NCBI RefSeq assembly: GCF_005937185.1
Contig: NZ_VCNI01000002.1
Span: forward strand, 248,001-312,000
Direction: 5' to 3'
Length of the DNA: 64,000 bases
From: Flagellimonas algicola
GTDB taxonomy: Bacteria > Bacteroidota > Bacteroidia > Flavobacteriales > Flavobacteriaceae
Shown in pieces: positions 26,696-36,419 of this stretch. The translations under genes and the position numbers were made by a program. The notes below the pieces were generated by a model. It was given only the letters and a program-made list of their open reading frames with translations, was not told the origin of the DNA and searched no databases. Position 1 is the stretch's first letter. Each line of letters begins with the position of its first letter.

Positions 26696-29092
26696 TCATT
26701 CATCCTTAAGGCAATCTACAGGATTTCTATTGGCCGCTCGTATGGCTTGACTCCCCACGGTCAACATAGCTACCAATAAGGCCATTCCACCGGCGCCAAG
26801 AAAGTGCCAAATTTTTAGCGGAATATGATAAGCAAAATTGGATAACCAATTATTAGTCACCAAATAGGCTATGGGTAAGGAAATAAGTGTAGATATTAAA
26901 ATCAGTTTGGCGAATTCACCAGAAAGCATTATTGTGACCTGTGCAGCGGTCTGTCCCAAAACCTTTCGAATACTGATTTCCTTTCCTCTCCGTTCTGCCG
27001 TATGCAAGGACAATCCAAAGAGTCCTAGACAGGAAATGATTATTGCAATTATTGTAAAGTATTCGGACAAGGTGGCAACAAGCTGTTCAGAGGTATAGAT
27101 GTCCTGATAATTGTCATCCAAAAATGTGAATTCAAAAGGAACTCCTTGGTTATATTCCTTGTAAAAATCCTCAAGCCTGCTCAAAGTCTCTCTTTCTGTA
27201 CCAGCTCTGAGCTTGACCATAACTTTCGAATTTTCGGGACTTATCATTATAAAGCAAGGCTTTACATTTTCATGTAGCCCTTCAAAATGGAAGTCTTTGG
27301 TCACCCCCACAATTTTACGCTCTCCGCCGAACACTCTAATTGTTTTTCCAATGGGGTCAGTAAGCCCCATACTTTTAATGGCTGTCTCATTAAATATGAT
27401 ATTTGTGCTGTCCGTATTAAATTCCCTAGAAAAAGTTCTTCCATCCACAATTTCAATGCCCAGGGTTTTAATAAAGTCATATCCACCGCCTAAAATTGCA
27501 AAGTCAATACTTTCATTTGTTCCTTTCCCCTCCCAATCCACTCCCCATGTGCCGCCATACCCCCCTACCATGTCAGTCGTATAATCCGAGGCATTTACAA
27601 CGCCGGGTACGTTCTTTATTTCGGATAGGAAGGTATCCATTCTTTCAATCATACCTTTTCCTTCCTTTTCAAAGGAAATAATGTTGTCCTTATCATAACC
27701 CAGATACTTCGATTGGAGGAAATCCATTTGTTGGTATATCACCAATACAGATACGATGAAAATGATTGTTAATATAAATTGAAATATAACCAACCCCTTT
27801 CGAGCCCAAATTTCCCCAAAAGAGGTATCGAGTTTTCCTTTTAATGTAACCGCCGGCTTGAAATTCGAAAGGTACAACGCAGGATAGCTACCGGAAACGA
27901 TACCAGTGAACAAGGTGATTCCGAGAACCAATAAAATAAAACCTATACCAAAATCCAATGTAAAGTCCTTATTGGTAATTTCATTGAATTGCGGAAGGCA
28001 TAGACTCACAATAAACAAAGCGACAGGTAGGGAAAGTAAGGCCATGTAAGTGGATTCTCTTAAATATTGAAAAATCAATGTTCTTCGATTTGCTCCAACT
28101 ACTTTTTTTAGTCCGATCTCCTTTGTTCTTCCTAAAGCTTTTGCCGTGGAGAGATTCATAAAATTGATACATGCGATGGTCATTATGATCAGACCAATAA
28201 TCGAAAAAAGAATGACATAGTTAATCCTACCTCCGGATTGTATTCCATTTTCATAATGCCCGTATAGATACTTACTAGAATATCGGCGTAGAAACAGGGT
28301 TCCAATCCAATCTTGACCTTTGGGCTCGTAATCTAATTGCATTTTAGACCGTACCAAGCCTTTGATTTTAGAATTAAACAGATTAACATTTACGTTTTCC
28401 TTTAATGTCAAGAATACCTGAACTCTATTGCTAATCCAATTATCGGATTCCGAATCCACACTTGAAAGGAACAGTTCGTTGGTTAGCAAAAAATCAAAAT
28501 CCTCGGAAGAACGATACCCTGATTTTTTAAAAACACCCGAGATGTTATAGGGGCCATTATATTTATCGTGATCCAAGTTAATGGTACGACCTATAATGTT
28601 ATTGGTCTCGCCATATAGTTTGACTGCCATAATATCAGAGATAACTACATTATTTGTGCCTTGTAGCACCCGATCTTTATTACCCTGGATTAACGGGAAA
28701 GAGAACACTTTGAAAAAATCCTTACCGGCCGTTATGCCCTTGGCTTTTAAGCTCTTTTCATCCGTTGACAATATACTATTGAAATCGTCGGAAAAATTGA
28801 CCGGTACAATATGTTTGATTTCCGGAAACTCCGCAGCGAGAGTAGGAGCCAAAAGATTCGATTGGCTTTCCTTGGTCATTATATTCGCCGTGTTATCGTT
28901 TCTATTCCGCATTACCTGATAAGGTTGATCACCTTCTTCATGAAATTTATCCATGGATATTTCATCTGTTATCCATAACGCAATCATAAGAACACAAGCC
29001 AATCCTGTAGATAGACCTACAATGTTGATCACAAAAGTGCTTTTTTGTTTTTTGATGTTCCTAAAGAAAAGTTTGATGCTGTGTCTGAACAT
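26696..29092 (-). CDS. FtsX-type ABC transporter permease, double domain
   Basis: A 798-residue MacB/FtsX-family permease. It has an N-terminal membrane helix, a large MacB-type periplasmic domain, three helices with the signature ALGRTKEIGLKKVVGANRR, a second periplasmic domain, and three C-terminal helices with the paired motif AERRGKEISIRKVLG. It is expected to work with a separate ATPase in mechanotransmission or export, for example of peptides or lipids. No ATPase gene is present in this element. Related in layout to the permease at 31656. Confidence 0.87.
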   Translation of the reverse strand: MFRHSIKLFFRNIKKQKSTFVINIVGLSTGLACVLMIALWITDEISMDKFHEEGDQPYQVMRNRNDNTANIMTKESQSNLLAPTLAAEFPEIKHIVPVNFSDDFNSILSTDEKSLKAKGITAGKDFFKVFSFPLIQGNKDRVLQGTNNVVISDIMAVKLYGETNNIIGRTINLDHDKYNGPYNISGVFKKSGYRSSEDFDFLLTNELFLSSVDSESDNWISNRVQVFLTLKENVNVNLFNSKIKGLVRSKMQLDYEPKGQDWIGTLFLRRYSSKYLYGHYENGIQSGGRINYVILFSIIGLIIMTIACINFMNLSTAKALGRTKEIGLKKVVGANRRTLIFQYLRESTYMALLSLPVALFIVSLCLPQFNEITNKDFTLDFGIGFILLVLGITLFTGIVSGSYPALYLSNFKPAVTLKGKLDTSFGEIWARKGLVIFQFILTIIFIVSVLVIYQQMDFLQSKYLGYDKDNIISFEKEGKGMIERMDTFLSEIKNVPGVVNASDYTTDMVGGYGGTWGVDWEGKGTNESIDFAILGGGYDFIKTLGIEIVDGRTFSREFNTDSTNIIFNETAIKSMGLTDPIGKTIRVFGGERKIVGVTKDFHFEGLHENVKPCFIMISPENSKVMVKLRAGTERETLSRLEDFYKEYNQGVPFEFTFLDDNYQDIYTSEQLVATLSEYFTIIAIIISCLGLFGLSLHTAERRGKEISIRKVLGQTAAQVTIMLSGEFAKLILISTLISLPIAYLVTNNWLSNFAYHIPLKIWHFLGAGGMALLVAMLTVGSQAIRAANRNPVDCLKDE

Positions 29093-29765
29093 GATAAATA
29101 CGTTTTGATTGCTATACTGTAGAGGCTCACTACGTATAAACTAGGATTCAACTGAAAAGTGATAAAGACTACTTCTTTAAAACCCAAATCTGTGCCAAAT
29201 TTACAATCTACTTATAATCAATAATTTACATTTAAATTATTTCTTTTGGATGTATTATGATGTAAAATAAATTGACATGTTTTGTCCATTAAATTTACAC
29301 TTAAGAGGCTTTATGGTATTTCAAAAGCAGATAGGAAAGTTGTACTACAAAACGAACCTCTATTGGGACTTTCTCTTTTTCTTCACATCGTTCTATTAAT
29401 CGGCAGGTTAATGGAACCTAAGGGAAAGATTCTCAAATTCCAAAGAATCGTTCTTTTTACGGAACCATAAAAAAATGAAGGTAACGTCCAACATCGACAG
29501 CGTAGCAATCGAATGAGAGCAATGAATGTTTATGCATTGTAGTGAGCTGGCTTCCTATTTCTCAATTTTCTTTTAAGATTATCAGTCAGCAAAATTTTAG
29601 TACATCAATAAATGAGAAAATAGAACCAAGAGAATTACCGTCTTTATTTGTTAAAAACAATCTGTCCGCAGGAGATAATTTCAGAATCAAGTGGATTTAC
29701 AGTAAATTTCATTCTTCCAATCCACTATAAACACAATTCCATCTTAAAATTGTCGTCTATGCACA
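29093..29765. other. Intergenic stretch without a credible gene
   Basis: The only open frames are about 60 codons with no recognisable pattern. A minus-strand TAAATTTG box (29203-29196) about 100 bp before the permease start may be its -7 element. Otherwise A+T-rich sequence; nothing else seen. Confidence 0.6.
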
Positions 29766-30791
29766 TCATTCCCGACCCTCTTCATTTTTAAAATCCGTGA
29801 GGGTCTTTCCATCATAACGGTACACTTGACTCTCCGGTCCCATAGCTCCAAACCAAATACTTCCATCTTTAGCTTCCAGAAGCCCCAAAAGTGCTCCTTC
29901 TTTTATTGACATAATTTCGGTTACTGTAGGATTTTCGTTGTACAAGGTCTCTGCATCATAACGTGAAAGTGCCCAGCCTTGTCCAGTCACACCACCAGTA
30001 GTCCAAATATTTCCCTTTTTATCTTCGATGATAGCATAAGCATCCCTTTGCGATACCTTCGTAAAGGTTCTGCCATCATAGCGCCAAAGACCATTGGCAC
30101 CGAACCAAATACTGCCTTTTTTATCTTCGATTATTGACCAAACGTTGTTAAACGCTTTTCCATCTTCGTTTTTTAAAACGGTAAATGTTTTTCCATCATA
30201 AACGAACATATTTTCTCCTTGTGCACCAAACCAAAGCTTGCCGGTTTTGTCTTCAAGAAGTAAGCGAATATTGTTACTAGGAAATCCATCTTTGGTGGTA
30301 AAGGTCCGAAAAGATTTCCCATCGTAACGGCTTGCTCCGAACCAGATATTACCGGCTCTGTCTTCATAAATATGTAGCGCTGAACTAATGCCAGTCCCAT
30401 CCTTTGCTTTAAAATGCTTAAAGCTTGTCTGTCCGGCAGGCTGGAAGTAAACACCAGAATCTTGGGAAGCCAACCAAAGGTTTCCTTTTCTATCTTCCAA
30501 CACATCCCAGAAGGTCGGCCACTCTATTGTACTTGTCATATTGGTAAAAGATGTTCCATCGTATCGATAAACACCTACATAAGAAGCAATTAAAATGTCC
30601 CCGTTTTTTGCCTGCCTTACATTCCGAACCATACTCATAGGTATCTTCGAAGCGGCCGCCTCTTTAAGTTGAGACTCGGATAATCCTGACCTATGGCTCC
30701 TGTTATTTTGTTTTGGTACGCTTGTTTGGTTTTGTCCGCAGGAGGCATAAAAAATAAATATAAAGAGCAAACCAGATATGTATTTCATCAT
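29766..30791 (-). CDS. Reg_prop beta-propeller lipoprotein
   Basis: A 341-residue protein. The signal peptide ends FIFYASC, a lipobox Cys. About seven repeats follow with the pattern of two-component regulator propeller blades, for example EDRKGNLWLAS, EDRAGNIWFG and EDKKGSIWFG, each followed by a YDGKxFxxF strand. Unlike hybrid sensor proteins with such propellers, there is no membrane segment or kinase behind it, so it may be a surface-bound ligand sensor or binding protein. It lies between the two permease genes on the same strand. Confidence 0.85.
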   Translation of the reverse strand: MMKYISGLLFIFIFYASCGQNQTSVPKQNNRSHRSGLSESQLKEAAASKIPMSMVRNVRQAKNGDILIASYVGVYRYDGTSFTNMTSTIEWPTFWDVLEDRKGNLWLASQDSGVYFQPAGQTSFKHFKAKDGTGISSALHIYEDRAGNIWFGASRYDGKSFRTFTTKDGFPSNNIRLLLEDKTGKLWFGAQGENMFVYDGKTFTVLKNEDGKAFNNVWSIIEDKKGSIWFGANGLWRYDGRTFTKVSQRDAYAIIEDKKGNIWTTGGVTGQGWALSRYDAETLYNENPTVTEIMSIKEGALLGLLEAKDGSIWFGAMGPESQVYRYDGKTLTDFKNEEGRE

Positions 30792-31140
30792 TTTCTTATG
30801 TTTAGTTCCAAGAATCCCAACAAAGCTACAAGTCTTTGTACTTGGCTTTAGTTATGCGTTTGTAAAAAAATGTAAAAGTTGTTTTCGAACGCTGTTTCAA
30901 TTCCGCACAACAACGGAATATAGGTACCCCCTTAGGAAATTCTTTCCATAAAGAAAAAAATCGAGGATTTTTGGAGTGATTCTAGGTGGCTGGCTTTTGC
31001 TACAATAGTCTTATGAAATCAACATTTATAGGACATCACCAATTTCCCTTACTTGTTCTTTTTAATGGCCATATATTAGGACTTCTTAGGTTTGCTCTTC
31101 AAGTCTCATAAACTAAAAATGACTATTTTCTTTTTGGTAA
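30792..31140. other. Intergenic stretch without a credible gene
   Basis: No open frame of substance. A weak all-A/T hairpin AAAAATC/GATTTTT (30956-30972) could end the XRE transcript. Nothing else seen. Confidence 0.5.
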
Positions 31141-31470
31141 TCAATGTGCAGATTTGTCAAAGTTCTTATGGTACAGAACCTCAATTAGGGCTATCAATAT
31201 TTTTAGATCTTCGTCGGTTTTGATTACCAGCTTGAGTTTTCCAAAATGCTTTTCAATGCTGGTTTTGTCCAAGAATTTGTTTTCGTCCGTGAAGTAGTTT
31301 GAATCTACATCCAACGCCTTTGCCAATTTGGCCAAGGTCCTTGCCGAAGGTTTAGAAAGTCCTTTCTCATATCGTCCAATTTGTGCAAGGGATATCCCAG
31401 AGATTTTCCCAAGGGTAGTTTGAGTCAGGTTATTTGCCAATCGTAGTTTTTTTAACCTATTCTTGATCAT
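31141..31470 (-). CDS. XRE-family transcriptional regulator
   Basis: A 109-residue protein with an N-terminal Cro/C1-type helix-turn-helix (RLANNLTQTTLGKISGISLAQIGRYEKG split over residues 8-36). The C-terminal half is helical and may dimerise. The start is placed at ATG 31470, six codons inside the longest frame, as in other family members that begin MIKNRLKKLR. It follows the permease and a tiny ORF on the same strand. Confidence 0.8.
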   Translation of the reverse strand: MIKNRLKKLRLANNLTQTTLGKISGISLAQIGRYEKGLSKPSARTLAKLAKALDVDSNYFTDENKFLDKTSIEKHFGKLKLVIKTDEDLKILIALIEVLYHKNFDKSAH

Positions 31471-31531
31471 TTTTATTAATTGATACAAGTTTTTTCATTC
31501 CGTGTGTAAACTTTTTATGGACTTCAATATG

Positions 31532-31663
31532 TCATTCTAAGCCATGGGCCTTTTTTCCATTGACTTGTTTGTATTCATGTTTATATGTTAAACCGCAAGC
31601 CTCTATTTCCTTCAACTGTGGCTGAAGATGTTTCTTTAACAAATAATAGTTAGGGTCATTCAT
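31532..31663 (-). CDS. Possible 43-residue protein coupled to the permease stop
   Basis: A small frame starts at an ATG inside the permease's last codons and shares ATGAATGA with its stop (8-bp overlap), an arrangement typical of translational coupling. The product is polar with helix-like spacing and a short basic end (YKQVNGKKAHGLE). It is not recognised and could be chance; the overlap geometry and ordinary codon use are the only support. Confidence 0.35.
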   Translation of the reverse strand: MNDPNYYLLKKHLQPQLKEIEACGLTYKHEYKQVNGKKAHGLE

Positions 31664-34139
31664 TCTTTAATGTTACCGATGGGTTTGCCATAGTAGCTCT
31701 AAGGGACTGGGGCAAAATTGAAAACAGTGCGATAAAAATCACCAGAAGTAGAGGGGCAATAAGCATCAAAGCATTCATTTTAACCCTGAAAGCATAATTT
31801 TCCAGCCAATTTTCGGCAATGAAATAAGTAATGGGTAGGGCAATTGTCCCAGATAACAGTACCAAGCCCAAAAGGCTGCGGGGAATAATCAACAAAGCTT
31901 GGATAATACTGGCCCCTAAAACCTTTCTAACACTTAGTTCCTTAGTTTTTTGAATGGCTATATGGGTGCCAAGACCAAATAGACCAAGACAAGCAATGAT
32001 TATAGCCAAAATGGAAAAAACGAGACATATTTTCCCAAGTTTGATATCAGCCTGATATTGTTTGTTAAAATATTCATCCACAAAAAAGTACTTGAAAAGG
32101 TCGTTTGGAAAAAACTCCTGATACTTTGTCTCTATTATCGGAATTGAAGCATGCATATCGCTTTCAATGTTTATGGTCAGATAATCCACGAAATAAAAAC
32201 CATCAAAATAAAGGAATACCAAGGGTTCATAGTCATTCTGCAGTGATTGCTGATGGTGATCGGCCACGACCCCTACTATTCTGGCCCGTCGGTCAATCGG
32301 GCCGAATTTATAGACAATCTGTTGATCCAATGCCATATCCGGCTCGATGAACCCCAATAGCCTCGCTGCAGTGTTATTCACTATTACCCTATGTCCAGAT
32401 GGAATTGGCCCTTCTGGTCCAAAATATGCTGTGGCATCTTCCTTGGTAAAATTCCTGCCTGCCGTCAATGATATGGAGTAGGTGTTTAAAAAGTCATGGT
32501 CTATTCTCATAAACCTGGACGAAACCGCCAGTTCTCTTCTCTTATGTGCTTGCCTCACCGAATTGCCCCATTCAATGGCCTTACCTGGAATCTCATTTGA
32601 CATGGAAACACTCTTGATTCTGGGATCCTTTATCAACTCCTGCTTGAAGGCTTCCACTTTTGTAATCAATGTGGAATCTGAATATGTCGGAGCCGATACC
32701 ACCAAATTTTGTTGCGCATTAAAACCGAGATCCTGTTTTTGCATATACGAAAACTGATTGTAAACGATGGAGGTTCCAGCAATAAGGGTGATGGAGACAG
32801 TAAATTGTACCACTACCAGCACTTTTCTCAATCCCAATCCCTTTCCCATACTTTGGAAACTACCCTTTAGGACATGAGCCGGCACAAAGCTGGAAACCAC
32901 AAAAGCAGGATAAAGGCCTGCAAGAATACCCCCTCCCACAAAAAGCGAAATCATAATAACCCACACCTTCCTATTGATCCACATATCCATGGACAACACA
33001 GCAACTCCAACCAACGAATTCACGAAATGCATTGAAATAATAACCAAAAGTATGGATAAGAGCATCGCAAAGAAATTGACAATCAACGATTCAACTAAAA
33101 ATTGCCTGATCAACATGCCCCTATTCGCCCCAACAACTTTCTTAAGCCCTACTTCTTTGGCCCTTTCCATGGATTTCGCAGTGGAAAGATTGATGAAGTT
33201 AATAATTGCTATGGCAATGATAAATACAGCAACGATAAATAAAAAAGATAGGGCTAGTTGACTATTATTGGGCGAAATTTCCTTGTGAAGGTTGGATTTC
33301 AAATGAATGTCCCTCACAGGTTGAAGTCCAAAACTGGCCTTAAACCCATACTCCTCCATGATCTCCGTAAGGTACTTTTGCGCCAGTGCGGGAAACTTTG
33401 ATTCCACCACCTTGGGATCCGTACCGGGTTTCAGTTTAACATAATTGTAGAATTCGGGCCAAACCCAACTATTCGTAAAGTCCCCGCCCAAACCAAAGGA
33501 AGTGTAGGATACTACCATTCCCAAGGGTAAGTGGGTATTTTGGGGAGCTTCTTCAAAAACACCTGTCACTTTTAAGGCAAAGCCATCGTTCAATTTGATT
33601 TCTTTTCCCAAGGGGACTTCATTTCCAAAAAACCGCTTGGCAACATTAGCGGATAAAATGATAGTGTTTGGTTCATTTAATGCAGTTTTTGGATTGCCCT
33701 GGGCAAGGGATATGTTGAACATATCTATTATGGATTGGTTGGCAAAATAGAGATGGTCATCCTTAATGTCCGATTTGATTTTTTCACCAAATTCGTTGGT
33801 GTATGAAAGTATGACAGTACCCGAAAAAACAAGGGACTTATCGGCAATTATGGTATAATCTTCCACTTCTGGAAATTCCTCTTTTAGTGTAGGCCCAACC
33901 GCAGGGTGATTTGTTGCGGAAGAACTAAAGCCTTTATCGCCATGATTTGTAGTTAAGGTTACCCTGTACATGTCATCAGCTTCCGAAAGGTATGAATCGT
34001 AACTCTTTTCAAAAACGGTGTAGCGTGTAAGTATGAGGAAAGCCGCAATTCCAATGGCCAGGCCAAATACGTTAATAGCTGAAAAGAGTTTGTTCTTTTT
34101 GAAAAATCTCCAGGCAATCTTCAGGTGGTTTGTGAACAT
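31656..34139 (-). CDS. FtsX-type ABC transporter permease, double domain
   Basis: An 827-residue MacB/FtsX-family permease with the same layout as the one at 26696: N-terminal helix, periplasmic MacB domain, helices with AKSMERAKEVGLKKVVGANRG, second periplasmic domain, and C-terminal helices with QKTKELSVRKVLGAS. Probably regulated by the LytTR pair just upstream (34441-36139). No ATP-binding partner gene in the element; it would have to borrow a chromosomal one. Confidence 0.87.
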   Translation of the reverse strand: MFTNHLKIAWRFFKKNKLFSAINVFGLAIGIAAFLILTRYTVFEKSYDSYLSEADDMYRVTLTTNHGDKGFSSSATNHPAVGPTLKEEFPEVEDYTIIADKSLVFSGTVILSYTNEFGEKIKSDIKDDHLYFANQSIIDMFNISLAQGNPKTALNEPNTIILSANVAKRFFGNEVPLGKEIKLNDGFALKVTGVFEEAPQNTHLPLGMVVSYTSFGLGGDFTNSWVWPEFYNYVKLKPGTDPKVVESKFPALAQKYLTEIMEEYGFKASFGLQPVRDIHLKSNLHKEISPNNSQLALSFLFIVAVFIIAIAIINFINLSTAKSMERAKEVGLKKVVGANRGMLIRQFLVESLIVNFFAMLLSILLVIISMHFVNSLVGVAVLSMDMWINRKVWVIMISLFVGGGILAGLYPAFVVSSFVPAHVLKGSFQSMGKGLGLRKVLVVVQFTVSITLIAGTSIVYNQFSYMQKQDLGFNAQQNLVVSAPTYSDSTLITKVEAFKQELIKDPRIKSVSMSNEIPGKAIEWGNSVRQAHKRRELAVSSRFMRIDHDFLNTYSISLTAGRNFTKEDATAYFGPEGPIPSGHRVIVNNTAARLLGFIEPDMALDQQIVYKFGPIDRRARIVGVVADHHQQSLQNDYEPLVFLYFDGFYFVDYLTINIESDMHASIPIIETKYQEFFPNDLFKYFFVDEYFNKQYQADIKLGKICLVFSILAIIIACLGLFGLGTHIAIQKTKELSVRKVLGASIIQALLIIPRSLLGLVLLSGTIALPITYFIAENWLENYAFRVKMNALMLIAPLLLVIFIALFSILPQSLRATMANPSVTLKNE

Positions 34140-34163
34140 ATCATTATTTTTCTAATTGATTGG

Positions 34164-34326
34164 TTACCCCTCCAACCGTGCATTGGCAAGGATAATATCG
34201 ATATCAAAGGTTCCTTGAGGTGATTTGACCGGGGCTTCTTTTCCTTCCTTTGTCTCAGTCAATAACCTGTAAAAAGGTAATTATGGAAAAGAGCAACAAT
34301 AGGATTTTTACGAGGGCCTTTATCAT
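34164..34326 (-). pseudogene. Frameshifted small secreted-protein remnant
   Basis: Frame 1 encodes a signal-peptide-like start, MIKALVKILLLLFSIITFLQ, and stops at 34255. A second frame picks up at about the same point and runs through TETKEGKEAPVKSP and TFDIDIILANARLEG to a stop at 34164. A single frameshift would join them. Lies between the LytTR gene and the permease. The parent family is not recognised. The rest of this gap is unremarkable. Confidence 0.35.
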
Positions 34327-34440
34327 TTCTAGTTTTTATCGATTACTTGATCAAGGTAGGAATGATAGCGCTTGGAGAGAAAAAAGTTCTACTACCACGG
34401 AGAACAAATGGACAAACCTTGGGAACTTGTCTACATATTG

Positions 34441-35139
34441 CTAAATCAAGTAATTTTTCTTTTTTAGGAATTCAAAAAACGAATCCTTAAAGCCTTCACT
34501 GATAGGGATCAACCGTTCGTTTATTTTGATCCTATTTCTTTCGATGCTCTCGATTTTATCAATTGCCACGACAAACGATTTGTGCACCCTTACAAAATTG
34601 GTGTTTGGAAGTAAGTCCAAAATCTTTTGAAAAGACATTAGGGTCATTATTTTTTTGTCTTTCATGACCAGGGACAAATAATCTTTCATTCCCTCAACAT
34701 ATAAAAGATCATCAAGATCAACACGTTCCATCCGGTACTCTGTTTTTATGAAAACAAAGCTTTTGCCCTTCTTGTGATCATTTTTCAGTTTAGCGGAAAC
34801 ATTGTCAACCGCTTTTAGGAACCGATCGAAACCATAGGGTTTCAATAAGAAATCCGTTACCCTGTGTTCGTAGCCCTTCAGGGCGTATTCACTATAGGCC
34901 GAAGTAATAATGACTTGAGGAACTTCCTTCAAACAACCCAGAAATTCGATTCCATCGAGTTGTTTCATTTGGACATCCAAAAATATTAGATCGATATCGT
35001 TGTCCTGCAGATAGTTCAAAGCATCTATTCCATTGTCAAAGGTTGCTTTCAAGGAAAGCAAGTCCAACTGCTCAATATATCGTGTCAGTTTTTCCACGGC
35101 CAAAGGCTCGTCCTCAACAATTGCGCAATTAATTGTCAT
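34441..35139 (-). CDS. LytTR-family response regulator
   Basis: A 232-residue regulator. The receiver domain holds the phospho-acceptor Asp in DLIFLDVQM. The C-terminal LytTR DNA-binding domain is seen in VDLDDLLYVEGMKDYLSL and NFVRVHKSFVVAIDKI. Its start overlaps the histidine kinase gene by 11 bp, so the two are one operon. The likely target is the permease gene immediately downstream. Confidence 0.92.
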   Translation of the reverse strand: MTINCAIVEDEPLAVEKLTRYIEQLDLLSLKATFDNGIDALNYLQDNDIDLIFLDVQMKQLDGIEFLGCLKEVPQVIITSAYSEYALKGYEHRVTDFLLKPYGFDRFLKAVDNVSAKLKNDHKKGKSFVFIKTEYRMERVDLDDLLYVEGMKDYLSLVMKDKKIMTLMSFQKILDLLPNTNFVRVHKSFVVAIDKIESIERNRIKINERLIPISEGFKDSFFEFLKKKNYLI

Positions 35140-36139
35140 AGCTTGGAATTGTCAAATTTACGGTATACGTATTGTCTTTTCGGGTAATTTTAAGCCCATA
35201 ATCGTCTTTATAGATCAAACCCAATCTTCTTTTGACAGTTTTTAAACCGATTCCGGACCATTTGTCCTTAGAACTATCGTTGCTATCATAACTATTTTGA
35301 CAACAAAGTTTTACCTTATTCTCACCAATCTGGACCCTAATGTCTATCCCGCAGTTCTCACCAACAGGGCTATAATGTTTAAAGGTATTTTCTACAAATG
35401 GAATCAGCAACATGGGAGGGATTTCAATTGAACCGACTTTTCCAACTACACTAAAATTAATGGATTCTTTATCCTTGAACCGCTGTTTTTGTAAAAAAAC
35501 AAAGTTCTCCAAATATTCTACCTCTTTGTCAAGGTTTACTTTACTTACTCCGGCCTCATATAACATATATCTCATAATGTCCGAGAGTTTGAGTAAAAGA
35601 TCTGAAGCTTTTTTAGGTTGGTCGGCAATAAGTGAATCAATGTTATTGAGCGTATTGAATAAGAAATGAGGGTTGATTTGAAGCCTGAGCTGTGCCAGTT
35701 CACTCTCAAAACTAAGTTTCTCCAGTTGAATCCTAAGATTGTTTTGCTCAATCCACATAAAAAAACTCCTGAAAAGTACTCCAAACAAAGTTGGAAGAAG
35801 GATAAGGGCCAGGCTTTTAATGTAATTGGAAAAAATGAATGCTTGGTTATCCAGCCAAAGTAGTATGAGCGGAATTGAGATTATCAAACCCAGGGCAAGT
35901 AAATTCCATTGTACTTTGGATTTTCCATTGATCAATTTTGGGAACAGCGCATAAAAGATGTAAAATGGGCAGGCAAAAATTATAATTAGATAAAAAGCTA
36001 TCGGGAAAATAACATCTGTTGGAACCACCCCATACTCGGGCTGCGCTATGTCCATTACAAAATTTGTTATAAGAAGGGCGATTGAATAAAGTAATGCCCA
36101 AAGGGAAAAATGGATTAACAATATAACGGACCTTTTCAT
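35129..36139 (-). CDS. LytS/YehU-type sensor histidine kinase
   Basis: A 336-residue membrane kinase with four N-terminal hydrophobic segments and the His_kinase signature QINPHFLFNTLNNI, where the His is autophosphorylated. The ATP-binding part follows (PPMLLIPFVENTFKHY, then GIGLKTVKRRL). There is no extracellular sensor domain of note, so it probably senses a membrane-associated signal. Partner of the LytTR regulator. Confidence 0.92.
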   Translation of the reverse strand: MKRSVILLIHFSLWALLYSIALLITNFVMDIAQPEYGVVPTDVIFPIAFYLIIIFACPFYIFYALFPKLINGKSKVQWNLLALGLIISIPLILLWLDNQAFIFSNYIKSLALILLPTLFGVLFRSFFMWIEQNNLRIQLEKLSFESELAQLRLQINPHFLFNTLNNIDSLIADQPKKASDLLLKLSDIMRYMLYEAGVSKVNLDKEVEYLENFVFLQKQRFKDKESINFSVVGKVGSIEIPPMLLIPFVENTFKHYSPVGENCGIDIRVQIGENKVKLCCQNSYDSNDSSKDKWSGIGLKTVKRRLGLIYKDDYGLKITRKDNTYTVNLTIPSYDN

Positions 36140-36211
36140 TATTTTTTATTTTATGTTCTGGCTCAAAGGAAGGTTTTTCCATTCAAATGTTAAAAAAGAA
36201 TATACTCATAT

Positions 36212-36367
36212 TCAATTTACATCCACGAGTTCTGGAAAAGCTTCTACAACCACCTTTTTATCCTTACCATGACCATATTTTAAGGGCAGCAAGGAGTAAT
36301 GTGGTTCAAAGTTTACGGATTGAATAAGATTTTGGTGTTGAAGAACAGTAGTTTTTGTGATTTCCAT
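36212..36367 (-). CDS. Possible 51-residue protein downstream of the integrase
   Basis: An ATG-initiated frame 52 bp after the integrase stop on the same strand. It begins MEITKTTVLQHQNLIQS and ends KKVVVEAFPELVDVN. Well-mixed composition and ordinary codons favour a real gene; no family recognised. Could be an excision-related small protein given its place. Confidence 0.4.
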   Translation of the reverse strand: MEITKTTVLQHQNLIQSVNFEPHYSLLPLKYGHGKDKKVVVEAFPELVDVN

Positions 36368-36419
36368 AATACGTATTATAAAGTCACGAGAAACGAACCT
36401 TTTTCGGCACTATGAAAAT

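Noticed and set aside
29282..29730. Two 62-codon plus-strand frames in the gap before the propeller gene
   Set aside because: No motif, no partner and no promoter; length expected by chance in A+T-rich DNA.
30956..30972. A/T-only hairpin as terminator of the XRE gene
   Set aside because: The stem is only A/T plus one C-G pair and too weak to call as a separate feature.
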